Source of the DNA: Lactarius indigo
Lineage: Eukaryota > Basidiomycota > Agaricomycetes > Russulales > Russulaceae
Assembly: GCA_025766275.1 (NCBI GenBank)
Contig: JAFKAC010000008.1
Span: forward strand, 1,488,001-1,552,000
Reading direction: 5' to 3'
Length of the DNA stretch: 64,000 bases
Shown here: piece by piece, positions 35,327 through 46,559 of the stretch
How positions within the stretch are numbered: the first letter of the stretch is position 1
Layout: every line of letters starts with the position of its first letter
The notes under the pieces: generated by a model
The model's database searches: none
Seen by the model: the letters and a program-made list of their open reading frames with translations, nothing else
What the model was told of the DNA's origin: nothing
Program-made: the position numbers and the translations under genes

Positions 35327-35975
35327 TGTTGAGACACGACTGATAAAGTTACATGTCTCGTGGGATCTGATTGAGTCAGCCCACATACTATAAACGGTAT
35401 CTGTCCCTTATGGACTTATGGACACTCCAGACTCATACAGACCACTTTTTGTTTATCTTTATTGTTAGATCCATATATGGTTCTTATTGTTCTTTCTATT
35501 GTTAAGATACCGGTATTGTCTGCTTTAGGCAGCTATTGTTCTCTGTCAACCAATGGTGTTTCTCTCTCTGGCGCACAGACCACCTCTATTGTGTTTGGGT
35601 CACCAGTGTGCACAGACCATCATTATCTAAGCGTCCTGTATATAAGGACTGCTGCTTTTGCCTCTACACTTCAGAGTTCCTTCTACCTCTGAAGTGTAAG
35701 TTCCCTTTCCTACCTTACTCCTTTCACCTTTACTTATAAGACATTCTATAGAACTTGTCTGTCTCTAGGTGTGTAGTAATGGTATTAGAGTTCCTTCTAC
35801 CTCTGAAGTAACTTGTCTGTCTCTAGCTTTACCTTGCTTGTTAGTTCTGCGCTTCAACAGGTGTTTCAAGCGCCTACAGCCTGCCTGTTCATTGCCTTTC
35901 ATTATGCACTCTCTGCGCCATCTCACCTTTTCCCCTGTCTTTCCTACCTCTTGTCCTCTGTCATTCCTCTCAACA
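35327..35975 (+). mobile_element. Probable LTR, family G
   Basis: Terminal inverted TGTTGAGA...TCTCAACA, 649 bp. ACTATAAACGG near 35387 and TATAAGGACTGC near 35640 are TATA-like. The stretch AGAGTTCCTTCTACCTCTGA occurs twice (about 35671 and 35787), as does AACTTGTCTGTCTCTAG. Flanks GGTGT and GCATT do not match, so it is not a clean solo LTR, and no internal region is recognised. Confidence 0.5.
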
Positions 35976-36807
35976 GCATTTGTGGATACACCATCCCTGC
36001 AAGATGTTTCTATTCACCATGATATCAGTTCATACCATCGGGCATTGGGGTGAGTTGTGATTCTGCGACTTGGTTCTTCTCTGTCATCAATTACTGTTTA
36101 TCTCATTCCTTTCATCCCAATGTCTTTCTTTTGTATGACTTGTGCCTGCAATTTTGTTTGTTCATGCCCCTGAGCCATTGCTCTGTTCCTATGCTGAGAT
36201 GTTTTCAGTGTTCCCACCAGTTCATTGCCCACAAAAGTGCTTACTGAGTAGTATTTAAATACTATGAACTTCCAATACCAATAGCAGCGCCCACTCCCCT
36301 CTTCATTCCAGTGCTGACTAGCCATAGCTGTGGCACATTGACTCTTAGCCCAACCTGCAAAGTTAAACTCTTGACCTCGTCTCCATCAACCTCCACCTGG
36401 CCCATTCAAACCTGACCTCCATCATCAAAATTTCCATTATTGACTTACCATCCTCCTTTTTTGTTCATCATACTAGCCTCTGTTCCCTTTTACACCTCTG
36501 TCCACCTACCCCAACCCCCTTTGATACCACAGTCATTCCCTCTAACCTTCTCTAAGATTGCCTTGTCCTTGCAATCCACATCACTCGTTGCCATCTTTTT
36601 CTGCCCATCCTTACTTGTTTGTTTCTGCCACACTATCTACACTTTTTCTAAGCGTGTTGACTTTTCTCTGAATCCTACTCAAATTAGGTCACAGTGGGCA
36701 AGTTTAGTTGCAGCGTATACACCCTCAAAGCATGCCCGCCACATATGCACAGTGTATGGCATTTAATTGTGTAGCATGTCACTCAGCTAACTGATATAAC
36801 TCAATTA
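35976..36807. other. Pyrimidine-rich spacer
   Basis: CT-rich plus strand (36340-36640), giving long open frames without protein character. Might be a promoter region of the plus-strand gene candidates downstream. Confidence 0.3.
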
Positions 36808-37005
36808 GTGATAGAGTCGGTCCTTAGTGATGTGGCAAAAGAAGGTTGGGAACAATTCAGTCTCAAATGGTTTTGCCAACAAAGTAAGTGTTATCCAGTC
36901 GTACTTAATTACAATGACGGGTCCTCACCCCTTCCATCAGTCCGAGAACAAGCCAGAAGAGTGAAGAGAAGACTTGGTCCTCGTCTGAACAGGTTCATTC
37001 ATTGA
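36808..37005 (+). CDS. Small hypothetical ORF
   Basis: 65 codons starting MIESVLSDVAKEGWEQFSLK and ending with a basic tail EQARRVKRRLGPRLNRFIH and a stop. Composition is protein-like (Trp, Cys, amphipathic), and the GTAAGTG near 36883 could be a donor. It lies upstream of, and in the same orientation as, the coiled-coil exons at 37356; it may be an exon of the same gene. No family recognised. Confidence 0.3.
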   Translation: MIESVLSDVAKEGWEQFSLKWFCQQSKCYPVVLNYNDGSSPLPSVREQARRVKRRLGPRLNRFIH

Positions 37006-37355
37006 ACAATAGAACATGAAGTGATTTATTTATTATGTTCTGTGTATTTCTTGGCGTACATACTCACTGTTATATCAAGGCTCAGCTAGGGTACCTTGAT
37101 CTTTGGAACCCTCAGGGCCTTGTGATATCCATGTCAGTGGGAGGTCATTATGAGTATGTGATGAGAGTCCCTGAAAGTCCATTACTATGCTATGACAGCT
37201 GAATTGTGTTAAAGGTACATGCATCAAGCGACTGCTGTCACAATTGAGGCACAACCACTCCCCAGTGTAAGCTCCAATTCCAAAGCGCGGGGCCACGTAG
37301 GTGACTTATTGTCCCTCTCCTATCCTGTGCTAATCCATTGCAACTTCTTGCACTG

Positions 37356-37796
37356 AGAAGCTCCTCCAGGAGAACAAGAGGCTGAAAGACGAACTGTTGA
37401 AAATGGAGATCTGTCTTGCCTGTGCCAATTCTCTTATCGATACTGAGGATTGCAGAGATGTAGGGGTTGTTACAGGAGCCCCAACTGCAGTAACAGAGTG
37501 GGTAGGTCATCTTTGCATCGCCGTCATGCTATCTCATAGATCTGCACTCTAGATTCAGCACCTGATTGTATTATCGAAGAATAGAAAGCACCAAGTACAT
37601 CACCACACTTTTTAATGACATTTTCTGAGTATCTATCTGTCAGATTTCGCTTATGCACGAGGCCAATGCATACCAATACCAGGAGGACTTGATGAATTAT
37701 CATTATGAATGTGGTGTTGAAGAGGAGAGGAGGAATGCGCGTGATACTCTCCTTGGAGAATATCGCAACTGGGATGGACAGGAAAGTGGTGTTTGA
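37356..37796 (+). CDS. Coiled-coil gene, last two exons
   Basis: Exon 37356-37501 follows an acceptor-like CACTGAG and encodes a strong coiled coil (EKLLQENKRLKDELLKMEIC) followed by LACANSLIDTEDCRD. A 142-bp intron (GTAGGT at 37502, acceptor CTGTCAG at 37643) separates it from exon 37644-37796 (LMHEANAYQYQEDLMNYHYE, then an Arg/Glu-rich stretch and TGA). Both exons keep phase 0 across the junction, which supports the model. The 5' part is not located. RING-plus-coiled-coil proteins of similar size are common in these fungi, but no RING is visible here and the RING fragment at 33574 is on the other strand. Confidence 0.5.
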
Positions 37797-38659
37797 AGAC
37801 CCCAATCAGTCTGAACAGGAGGTGTGAGATGATGCCACTTTGTGTGGCTGTGTGTCAAATATCATTGAACAAATGTGCTTCTATTGGTATCTAAAATTGT
37901 GAATATGTGCTGTGTGCATTCAAGTAGTATCATGCTTAAAGCTTGTAAGCTCAAACCTCAAAACTATCAGAAGACAGTTACTGAGGGCAGGCAGTACACA
38001 GCAACTGACTTTGGTATTGCCCTCGACCATTGTGCCTCCTGTAAGAGTGTGGGAAAGCTCAACTAATCCAAGTGTATCGATTGATATGCGTAAGGAGGAG
38101 GGTTGCATGTACTTTTTTTTTTTCCTTCTCAACTTGAAACTCAACTTGAAAACAAGAAATATTATTAACCTAAACTCCTCAAACAGACTCGTACAACGAC
38201 TTGTGGAGCGCTTGGATGTTGTACTGGAGAACTTCAAGCCCAGAAGTACGTGCACTGCGGCCATTCTCCCTGTGCGGCTTCACTGTTAACCTTACAATAT
38301 CATCACGTGCCAGCACTGGAAAGATGGGGTCTCGGTTCCAACAAGCTATGTGCAACCAATCTGGGACTAATCTTTACATGTGTCTCTGGATATGGTCAAA
38401 CGGGTGATGGTCCCTGGTCTTCAACTCCATAAGACACTCAGGAGGTACAGCTCCAAGTCCACAGAATTGAATCTGGGTTTCATCGAAATTGTGCCTCACA
38501 CAGGAAGCCCCTCTGAGAAAATACAGATTTCTTCAAAAGGGTAGTGAATAGGAGAGCAGGTCATGATCTCGCCAAATGCAAGGAGTCTATCCCATTTCAA
38601 TTCGAGCTGTTGGCCATGTGATGGTGGCAATCAGTGACTCATGTTCCAATGGACTGTAC
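37797..38659. other. Spacer with possible exon remnants
   Basis: A plus-strand stretch near 38180-38285 (NRLVQRLVERLDVVLENFKP) is coiled-coil-like but isolated, behind a T-run at 38112. No full gene model can be supported. Confidence 0.25.
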
Positions 38660-39900
38660 TGTTGAATTGACAACTATTGAAGATATTTAGATCACACAAA
38701 GCATTTTGAGAACAGGATGAGACTCAAGTAGGTACATGCAGGCTTTGATACAATTTAAACTACTGCAAGTAGTAAAAAGGACAAAGAGTCTTGCAAAGAG
38801 TCTCTATTAAAGACAGATGTGTGCCACAGTAAAGCAGAATACATTCCCACTCATCAACACAGCTATCACTCCTCATAAGCAGGTGGGCTATCGTGGGATT
38901 GGCCATGACAGGAGCAGGCCAAGCAGTGAGCACAGGGACAACTCAAATGAGAAGGTGCCAATGGAGTACTGTCACGCTCATAGGCATGGCGTAGCACCTG
39001 GCGTAGCACGTCCAGTAGATGGTGTAGCATGTCCAGCATACGCAGGTACTTGTCATCATCAAAGCTTTATGTCATTAGGCAGCAAAGCTGGCAATTTGAG
39101 CCTGTGCCATGTTTCTACAAGCAAGAGAAACAACTCACCATAACTGATTTATAGTCTTCAGGAAGATGTCAAGAACAAGATGGAGCAAGACAGCTTGGGC
39201 CAAGGTCGTAAGTAGACTGGGACCACCGATAAGTATGCATAATACAGCCACAATTAGTGGAATAATACCAACAATTGCAAAAGTACGTTGAATATGATCT
39301 TAAATATGGGGCCCAACAATTTGGCAGCAAGAGAGGGCAACATGGGAATGTCGCTATGTGGATGTAATCGCTTGTACAATGGTTCGAAAGTGTAAGAGGG
39401 GATGAGGCTTGAGGAGAAAAGTGGACGACAAGCCAGCTTTTGAGCTCCCAAATAGGTTCCATAGCTGCTGAGCCACTCAGTTTACCAAGCGGTTTACTAA
39501 CAGGGGTGATGCGTACAAAAATTAAGCGATCTCAAAGAGAGGACTTCTAGTTTCAGAGCACGCATGTTATGGTCCTATTGCAAGGATTGGCCATGAGGCA
39601 CCTGAGTTGTCTTTCAGCACTGCCCTTGGTGCTGCCTATCTCGGGCTCAGAGCTCAGACACTACCAGCTTCACCCGGCTTCACCAGGCACCATGATGGTG
39701 CAACGATCACTGCTGCTCAGCACTCTGCAGCCACTTTGAAATCCTCCTGTGTCTCTAAACTGAGAACATGTGTAGATTAGTGAATGAAGTGCTTTAGAGG
39801 GGAGTAGTGCTGACTGGCTGGCAACAGCACACCGACTTTGGCAGTTGTCCCAGAGCCACTGGCGTGCCTTACTGCTTGTGCACTGGCAGTGAGCTGATAC
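38660..39900. repeat. Segmental repeat, copy 1 (empty site)
   Basis: Matches 46560-48210 in the same orientation with many small differences. Shared landmarks: GGATGAGACT near 38716, CATGAGGCACCTGAG near 39592, and CTTTGGCAGTTGT near 39836. It lacks the family-A LTR that sits in copy 2, so it preserves the unoccupied site near 39510. It contains no recognised coding region and immediately precedes decayed gene B. Confidence 0.65.
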
Positions 39901-40701
39901 CTCATGTCTAATCTGACATAGCACCAGTAGTGCCTATTTGCATCGCTAGGCCTTTGTTGCCACTAGAGCTCTCTTTTCTTCTTTGTATCCCCATGGTTAA
40001 CCCTGGTCTTTGTTGGGACCCTACAACTCCAATCTTGACTCCAATCAATAACGATGACTCAGAAACAACTCGGAAGTGCTCTGCCTGTGGCACGCTGGTC
40101 AGGTATTAGTAGTCCACCTTCGCTTTCATATGTATACCACTGCAACCCACTTACTACTGCACTCAGCTCATGTCTCTCACTCGCCATCTCAGCTCTGAGT
40201 CACTTGTTTCCCTTCAGCTATCTCTTGATTCTCTTACACCAAGTCCCACAGTGGGACATACTAGGCAAGACTCATCAAGCTCAGAATCGTCATCCCATAC
40301 TGTCATGCCAGTGACTAGCTGTCCACAGAAGAACATTCTTGTTGCGCAAGGTGCAAAACCTGTAACGCGAAACCGAGTCTCTTGATGGCACAAAGACCCA
40401 TCCCAGCCCAAAAAATTACAATCAAAACTCACTGGGCTTGCCACTCCCTTTCACATTGACACTCGGCACCGCCCACAAGGTGTTTTATCTCTTAGTAGGC
40501 TGCTCAGTCGGGCTACCAAAGGCAAGACTAAACGGCACAGTGAATTTAGGGTGTGTGATTTAAGCAGTATTCGTTCCTTGACTAACTAAGATGATTATCC
40601 AAAGTGTAATTCCCAAAACGCTAGCTCTGCTGGACCGATTTTCTTGACCCCACTTATCCTCTCATCCACTTCCTCAGTTGAGTCTGACATAGCAATGACA
40701 C

Positions 40702-41311
40702 TGTTGATAAGTGACCCTTGCGCACTTAGTGGCTCGTACGGACTGGACTTGCAGCATGGACTGCTTTAGATGAGATTAATTGGACTTGTAGATTACTTAC
40801 ATTTGATCTGTACAATCTAGCGCTTATCATTGCATCATGTATGACATCACTGTATCTTATGATATCATAGATCCAGACTCTGTGTTGTATTCAACGTCTT
40901 TGTACTTTCCTTTGTTCTATCTTTATCATGATATCATTATGATGTCATTTACCTCTGGACTCTCTTTGTTCTGCGCTCCTTGTTCTCCATTAGCACGCTC
41001 CTTTGTCCCACATGTAGAACAACGTCTCTTGTACTCTGTGACCCTATGTTACTTCTCTTGTACTAGTGTCACTCTCCTGTATAGTATAAGTAGTAGGCTT
41101 GTACGCTCCTGGTCCACATCAGTTCCTCACTGTTGTGTGCCAGGTATGTTCCCTCCTCTCCAATGTAACATCAGTTCCTCACTGTTGTGTGCCAGACACT
41201 CTTGCTTCACTTGCCTGACAACCCCCTGTTGCTGCTTCAAGCACTCTCTGCATATCTCACCACAGTCACCTTTGCCACTGTGAGTATGCTCTCTATCTGT
41301 GCTGTTCATCA
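40702..41311 (+). mobile_element. Solo LTR, family A, long form
   Basis: TGTTGATAAGTGACCC...GTTCATCA, perfect duplication GACAC (40697-40701, 41312-41316). Intron-like segment 41144-41195 (GTATGT...CCAG). Interrupts decayed gene B. Confidence 0.95.
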
Positions 41312-41614
41312 GACACCGCCATATTTCCAAGTACATATTTGCTGTTGGTGAGTCTGGGACCAGTCTAATCTTTCTTCGCAGTCCCAACCAGGCAGAAGCG
41401 AGGGGTCTCTTCAGATTTCTGATAGACATCTTTCCTATCCTGTCAGATATCCTGTACAAGACAAACCCTTCGCAGTGCAGGCTGCAGCATCTAACTATGA
41501 GGTATGTATCACTGGTAATGCCACCTGGGGTAATTTTTATATTTATCTTCTACTTGCACGGGTGACTAGCAGAGAAGGCTCTGCCCTCATTCAAGTTGGC
41601 GGCAGGCAGCATGG

Positions 41615-42179
41615 TGTTGATAAGTGACCCTTGCACACCTAGCGGCTCACACGGACTGGACTTGCAGCATGGACTGCTTTAGATTAGATATACAGGACTT
41701 GTAGATTAGATATTGATCTGTACAATCTTGGACACCTTGTATTTTCTTCTCTATGACATCACTATACCATGACATCATGCGGACAACTCTAGAACTGTCA
41801 TTGTACTACGCCTTTATTCCCTCTTTAGATATATCCTTATTGTGATGTCACTTTGATATCATTCCAGTCTGGACTTTCTTTGTTCTTACAACTCCTTGTT
41901 CTCCATTTGTACATTCCTTTTGTCCACATGTAGAACAATGTCTCTTGTACTATGTGACCCTATGTTACATCCCTTGTAGTAGTATCACTCCTGTAAACAG
42001 TATAAGTAGTGTATCATGTACACTCCTGGTCCACATCAGTTCTCACTGCTTGTGTGCCAGACAACCTCTGCTTCACTCTTGCTTGACTTCACCCTGTTGC
42101 TGCCTTCCAGCCACCCTTCTTATCTCACCACAGTCTACTTTGTCTCTGTGAGTAAGATCTCTATGCGTGCTGTTCATCA
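41615..42179 (+). mobile_element. Solo LTR, family A, short form
   Basis: 565 bp, perfect duplication CATGG (41610-41614, 42180-42184). Only 303 bp from the previous LTR of the same family and orientation, but with its own duplication, so an independent insertion. Confidence 0.95.
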
Positions 42180-42218
42180 CATGGCACCATCGGCACCCAG
42201 GAGTGGTCTGGGATACAC

Positions 42219-42902
42219 TTGGCTGGTAGTAGCTCTGAAGGTTTCAACGAAGATGCGGAAAGTTTTCTAGAGAGGGAGGAAGATATGGTTGACTTCATTG
42301 ACGATGCAGGGCCACCTAGCAAAGGAGATGGAGAAATGGAGGGCAATGGCATGGAACGCGAGAACAGCAACAGCGAGGAAAGTAGCAACATGGAAAGCAA
42401 AGCCAGTAGCAGTGAGGAAGACTGCAGTGCGGAAGGTAGCAATCACCAGCAGAAGAGCGATAAAGAGGTCATCACCATGGGGGCCAGTGATTCAGGAAAC
42501 AGTGATGCAAGCAGTGGATGTGATGACCCTGACACAAACTTGGAAGATGGCAATACTACCAAGGTCAACAGTATGGAGAACAGTAGCGAAAGTTTTGACA
42601 TATTTGAGGGTGGCAGTGCTGACGATGGTGACAATGCCAACGACAGTGACAGTGCCGATGATTGTGATAGTGCCAACATTGGTGACAGTTCCCACAATGA
42701 TGACAGTGCCGACTATGGTGACAGTGCCAACAATGATGATAGTGCTGACAACAGTGACAGTGCAGACAATGGTGACATCAACAACATTGAAGCTGCAGGG
42801 TGCAGATCAATTTCGTCTCAGGAGAAGATCAGTCGCAAGGCACTCCTGTCCTCCCTTGTTAGTCACCCATACTACTTCCTTACTTTTCTGAACCACAACT
42901 GA
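42219..42902 (+). CDS. Acidic Ser/Asp-rich ORF with 12-bp tandem repeats
   Basis: A 227-codon open frame, the 3' part of decayed gene B. It is very acidic (EDAESFLEREEDMVDFIDD). From about 42610 to 42780 imperfect copies of the 12-mer GGTGACAGTGCC encode repeats of GDSA(D/N) and (D/N)DSAD. The end reads SSQEKISRKALLSSLVSHP. The frame corresponds to the acidic block of paralogue A (30718-30416), which has far fewer repeats, so the array expanded after duplication. Such regions are usually disordered. A second plus-strand frame overlaps but is a shadow created by the repeat. Confidence 0.5.
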   Translation: MAGSSSEGFNEDAESFLEREEDMVDFIDDAGPPSKGDGEMEGNGMERENSNSEESSNMESKASSSEEDCSAEGSNHQQKSDKEVITMGASDSGNSDASSGCDDPDTNLEDGNTTKVNSMENSSESFDIFEGGSADDGDNANDSDSADDCDSANIGDSSHNDDSADYGDSANNDDSADNSDSADNGDINNIEAAGCRSISSQEKISRKALLSSLVSHPYYFLTFLNHN

Positions 42903-43257
42903 CAACTAATAAGGCCTGAGATATAAATTATATGCAGAAGCAACCCCAGGTACGCCATCTGGTCCACCTAATATACTACTAGGGAATAACATTTGTTTCG
43001 TTTGCTCCCAGAATTCGCCTTGTACAAAAGGCAACGCTCGTATGATCTTAGAGCACTTGTTCTGCACTAGGGTAGAACACGACACAACCTCATCCCAACT
43101 TAAGGGAGTATGCACTGGCCCAGGAAGGTGAAAGGAACAATCGTTGCTCCCAAAGCATCAAACACAGGAGAGCCTGAATATGAAGGTACATGGCTACTTT
43201 TCCCTGGAAAATGTTTACCAACATCTACGTGGATAGACAGAGGTCCGGAAATTTGCA

Positions 43258-44072
43258 ATGGCCCTAATGGGAAGGAAAAACAGAAATTCACAATTTTTGC
43301 TACCATCCAAATCAGAATTTGAACATTTTGAGGATAGAAATTATGGTGGCCCTACCCAAGAAGATTTTCACGTCCAACTTGTTGGGTCCCTTGCATGTAA
43401 TTGGAACCATCACACCGCTGACATCTTTGCGAGAACATACATCAAGAAGAAGAAGTGCTGTCTGTTCAAGCGCAAAGACCTGGCAGTGTGTTTCAAGGTC
43501 CATTTGTGCACACTGAAGAATCAGTATAAGTGCATCAAAGCTGGCTCTAAAAAAAAAGCAGGCAGATGTCGAGTGTGTTTCAACAAGTGCTCACCACACA
43601 CGCCGACAGGGGGCCAGTGTTCTACTCATAAACGCTGATTCTCATGCTGATGAACATTGTCTCGCAGATTGCCCAACGACGAGGCCAAGTTCTTGCCACA
43701 TATGAGGAGCTGTGAGGCATCACTCATCACCTGAACAAATTGGGGGCCGAAGGAATGAGTGGGGACGAGTCAGATCACTTGGGCAGTCACTGGCGCTATG
43801 TGGTGCGTAAATTGAACTGGAGATCGGATGAAGTCATGCACATGTTGCAGGTACTGGATGTGTTGGTACTTGTATCTCATTGGACAACTGATGGGCGGCC
43901 TAGACCCAGAAAGTTCCCTCATGTACAGATTGACTCCGATAGGGTGGAGAGCAGGAATGCCATCCACAACCTCCCACATAATTTCTATTGACCTCAGTGG
44001 CTTAAGATGCTGGACAAGTCTGAGCTCTGAGAACTCAACATGCGCAAGCCTGTGGAGCTTGATCTACCTTCT
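43258..44072 (+). pseudogene. GMSxDESD...LPRNFY-type hypothetical gene, inactivated
   Basis: The part at about 43300-43640 is basic and Cys-rich (IKKKKCCLFKRKDLAV, RCRVCFNKC). After a frame change near 43650-43740 it encodes LGAEGMSGDESDHLGSHWRY and KLNWRSDEVMHMLQVLD, then ends with LPHNFY. This motif order (GMS-x-DESD, WRS, LPRNFY) is that of a multicopy family in agaricomycete genomes, recalled from experience; its function is unknown and copies are often near transposons. After LPHNFY the same frame continues through TGA as PQWLKMLDKSEL, a second TGA, ELNMRKPVELDLPS, to about 44072. The two TGA codons make it a pseudogene. Confidence 0.5.
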
Positions 44073-45183
44073 AGGTTATTACAGTGCGTGGAAGCCTTTC
44101 TCATTTAATGTTCACCATGTGTCCTAATCTGCCTTACTTCGATTCAGACTAGCACACAGGTACAAGAACACATCGGACTCGTGTAGACCTCCATTGCCAA
44201 AAGGCGGGAATTCTGCACATAAGTCTGGTGGTGCGAAGTCCCAGAGTTTCAGCACATAATCATGTTAACTTACTTCCTCTAGGGTCGAGAAAGCAATGCC
44301 AGAATAAGAAGGGAACCCTACCACCCGCTATGGACACTGATGGAGAGCTGTAGGCGTTGATACAGAGAAACTTTAATTGAGTAGAACTGGTCTTAAAATA
44401 TGCTTATATTAATACTGCATTGTGGTCTGTTGCGCGAAAGTACAGTTGTTGGTCTCATTGGCGCATGTGGGTTCAAAAGGTAGGACTAAGCTCCTAACAG
44501 ATGGGAAAGGAAAGGCAGAATGGAGACGATCGTGTAGAGCCCAAAGAGATAGCAGCAGAGACAAAACTGCTTGAGCTTTGAGCACACACTCAACAGCTAA
44601 GGAAAGGCTGAGTCGGCTAATTCACTAATATTTGAGCCCTAGCAAAGGGGGTAGCCTATATTTACAGACAATAGCTATGAGAAAAAAAAGGGAACACATG
44701 ATACAATGTGAACTTCGTTGCATGAGTCCAAGCATCAATTGTCAGATGGAGCTTTTCCTGATGCCACTTGGAGGCACCTGGACCGAGACATGCTGCCTGC
44801 TGACACACTACTGGTGCTGCACACGCTGCACGCAGAGGAAGTGTTGGGCAACTCCAGAGGGCCTGGGTGCAGTTTTTGGCACACCGATGCTAATGCGGCC
44901 ATGCAGCAGTACTCTCATGCACTTGCGTTGGCTGCTCATGCTCACAGGTGACTACAGACATGAGTACTCACCTCGTCACGCCTGTGCCAATGCACCAAGT
45001 ACATATCTCGCACCATTACACCTGCACTCAGTCCGATGTCCTCCAAATTAAAAGAATTCTCTGGAGGGAGGTGAATTGAGCATGATGTATGTCCAAAGGG
45101 AGCCAGACCGAAGGGAGCCAGTGAACAGCCAAACTGTGGTCTTGTTGGACCCTCTAGTGATTGTAGTCTAGTAGATATATATT
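44073..45183. other. Spacer with an unconvincing ORF
   Basis: A plus frame at 44632-45051 and an overlapping one at 44718-44951 are Cys/Thr- or His/Ala-rich without a domain. Possibly decayed coding sequence. Confidence 0.3.
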
Positions 45184-46467
45184 TTACAGGCTGCTACTAC
45201 ATTTGAACGATACCCCCTTGTCTGGTACAGTTGTGCACCCATAAACATGAACTGAGCACAGTGACATGACATCGGCACCCCAGTTACTGCAAACCTGAAA
45301 AACAATGATGCCAAAGTCAATGCCCCACGATCTAGCCTCGTCATAGAGAGGGAAAGATTGGTGCAGGGATTGGGCGGTGATGTCAAACTCAATCTCCGCC
45401 AGGGGTAAAAAGAGACCTTCTCTTGACATTGGGAAAGGTGCCCACCTCACAATAGTAGAAGCAAATGCATCATGCAACCGTTTATAGGCTTCCATGTTCT
45501 TCACACCATCCACCAGTCCCTAGACTATGACCTGACAAGGGGCACAAGAAAGAAGTGCTGTGGAGTTTGATGGCTGGTGTTGTGTTATGATGTGAGATGG
45601 TAGGATGTTGGGTGCACTGAGAGCAACACCGACAGTCCCTGAGTTACCAGGAAACGACCAACACAGACCCACAGGACTCCTTGAAATCTCAGACCTGGGG
45701 TTAGACCTGAGGCCTGGTGTCGTTAATTTTGGAGTGACCACAGTGCCAGCTTGTGTGGAAGCAAAGTTGTATCCAAATGGAATGATATGTGAAAAGACCG
45801 ACCAATGCCAATTGCACCATAAATCAGACTCAATAACGACTCTGGTGACCATAGTGGGGAGAATGTGACCCAGTTGCGGCCATGCAGAGTGACAGATTGA
45901 AAGAAGAAAGTAGCAAGTTAGGAAGTGGAAGAGGGCACTGTACAGCCAGCTTGGTATGCGCTGTAGACATGTGTGGATCCAGCCAGGAGTGGCAAGGTCG
46001 GGTGCAGGTACAGTCTTTGGATGAGCAGACGATGGGTAAAATGGCAATTCCTGGGGAGGAACATTTTCCTGGTCATTACTGGGCGCATTAGGGCTACAGA
46101 GTTCTGGCCATGTGCTAGATATTAAGTAACTGATAGCCACCACCGCTTTTGTTGACATACCTGCACTACTGGTGCTGAATTCGATGGCATTTTGTTTGCC
46201 AATATGGAACTGAGAAGCAGTGAATGGGATGCCACTTTCTTTTTGGAGGAGGAGCATGAGGGAAGGCAAGAAAGGTGGATAAGTGTCTAATAGGGATTGC
46301 CAATTAAGTTGCATGTACCACTGTGACGTGTAACGCATGTTGCATGTGATGCATGTGATGCATGAGCACTCCAGGATTACTGTATCCTGCACCACACTGT
46401 CATAAACATTGGCCTGGAAGTCACGTGATATTCTGTGACCATGCCAGTGGCAGTGGCAAAATGACAA
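45184..46467 (-). CDS. Hypothetical gene, two long minus-strand segments
   Basis: The segment 46467-45520 is a 315-codon open frame, and 45513-45184 a 109-codon one. The second has a clear protein-like core (MEAYKRLHDAFASTIVRWAP, then LFLPLAEIEFDITAQSLHQS and WGIDFGIIVFQVCSNWG). The first is more mixed: its first part reads SLLDTYPPFLPSLMLLLQKE and IPFTASQFHIGKQNAIEFST, while its later part is probably intron or out-of-frame exon. No family is recognised; I infer one minus-strand gene with small introns. It lies directly before the segmental repeat copy 2. Confidence 0.4.
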
Positions 46468-46559
46468 CCACCAAAATCCACTGGCTAGAGACCATCGGTG
46501 TGAAAGAAATAGATTTTCTCAGGGCCATAGCCTATTAATGGTTTGATTTGGATGACATG

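Larger units (their letters stand above)
39992..42902 (+). pseudogene. Decayed gene, paralogue B of an inverted pair
   Basis: Plus-strand homologue of the minus-strand locus 30241-31915. Blocks in order: NPGLCWDPTTPIL near 39995; CSACGTLVRY near 40078; MSLTRHLSSESLVSLQLSLD (40170) with a Ser-rich part ending RNRVS and a stop at 40383-40385; SKLTGLATPFHI near 40420; LTR 40702-41311; PNQAEARGLFRFLIDIFPIL near 41385-41445; FIFIFYLHG with a stop near 41563; LTR 41615-42179; and the acidic ORF 42219-42902. The premature stop after RNRVS is absent in paralogue A. Two family-A LTRs and several stops show this copy is inactive. Which of the blocks are exons and which cross introns is not settled. Confidence 0.5.
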
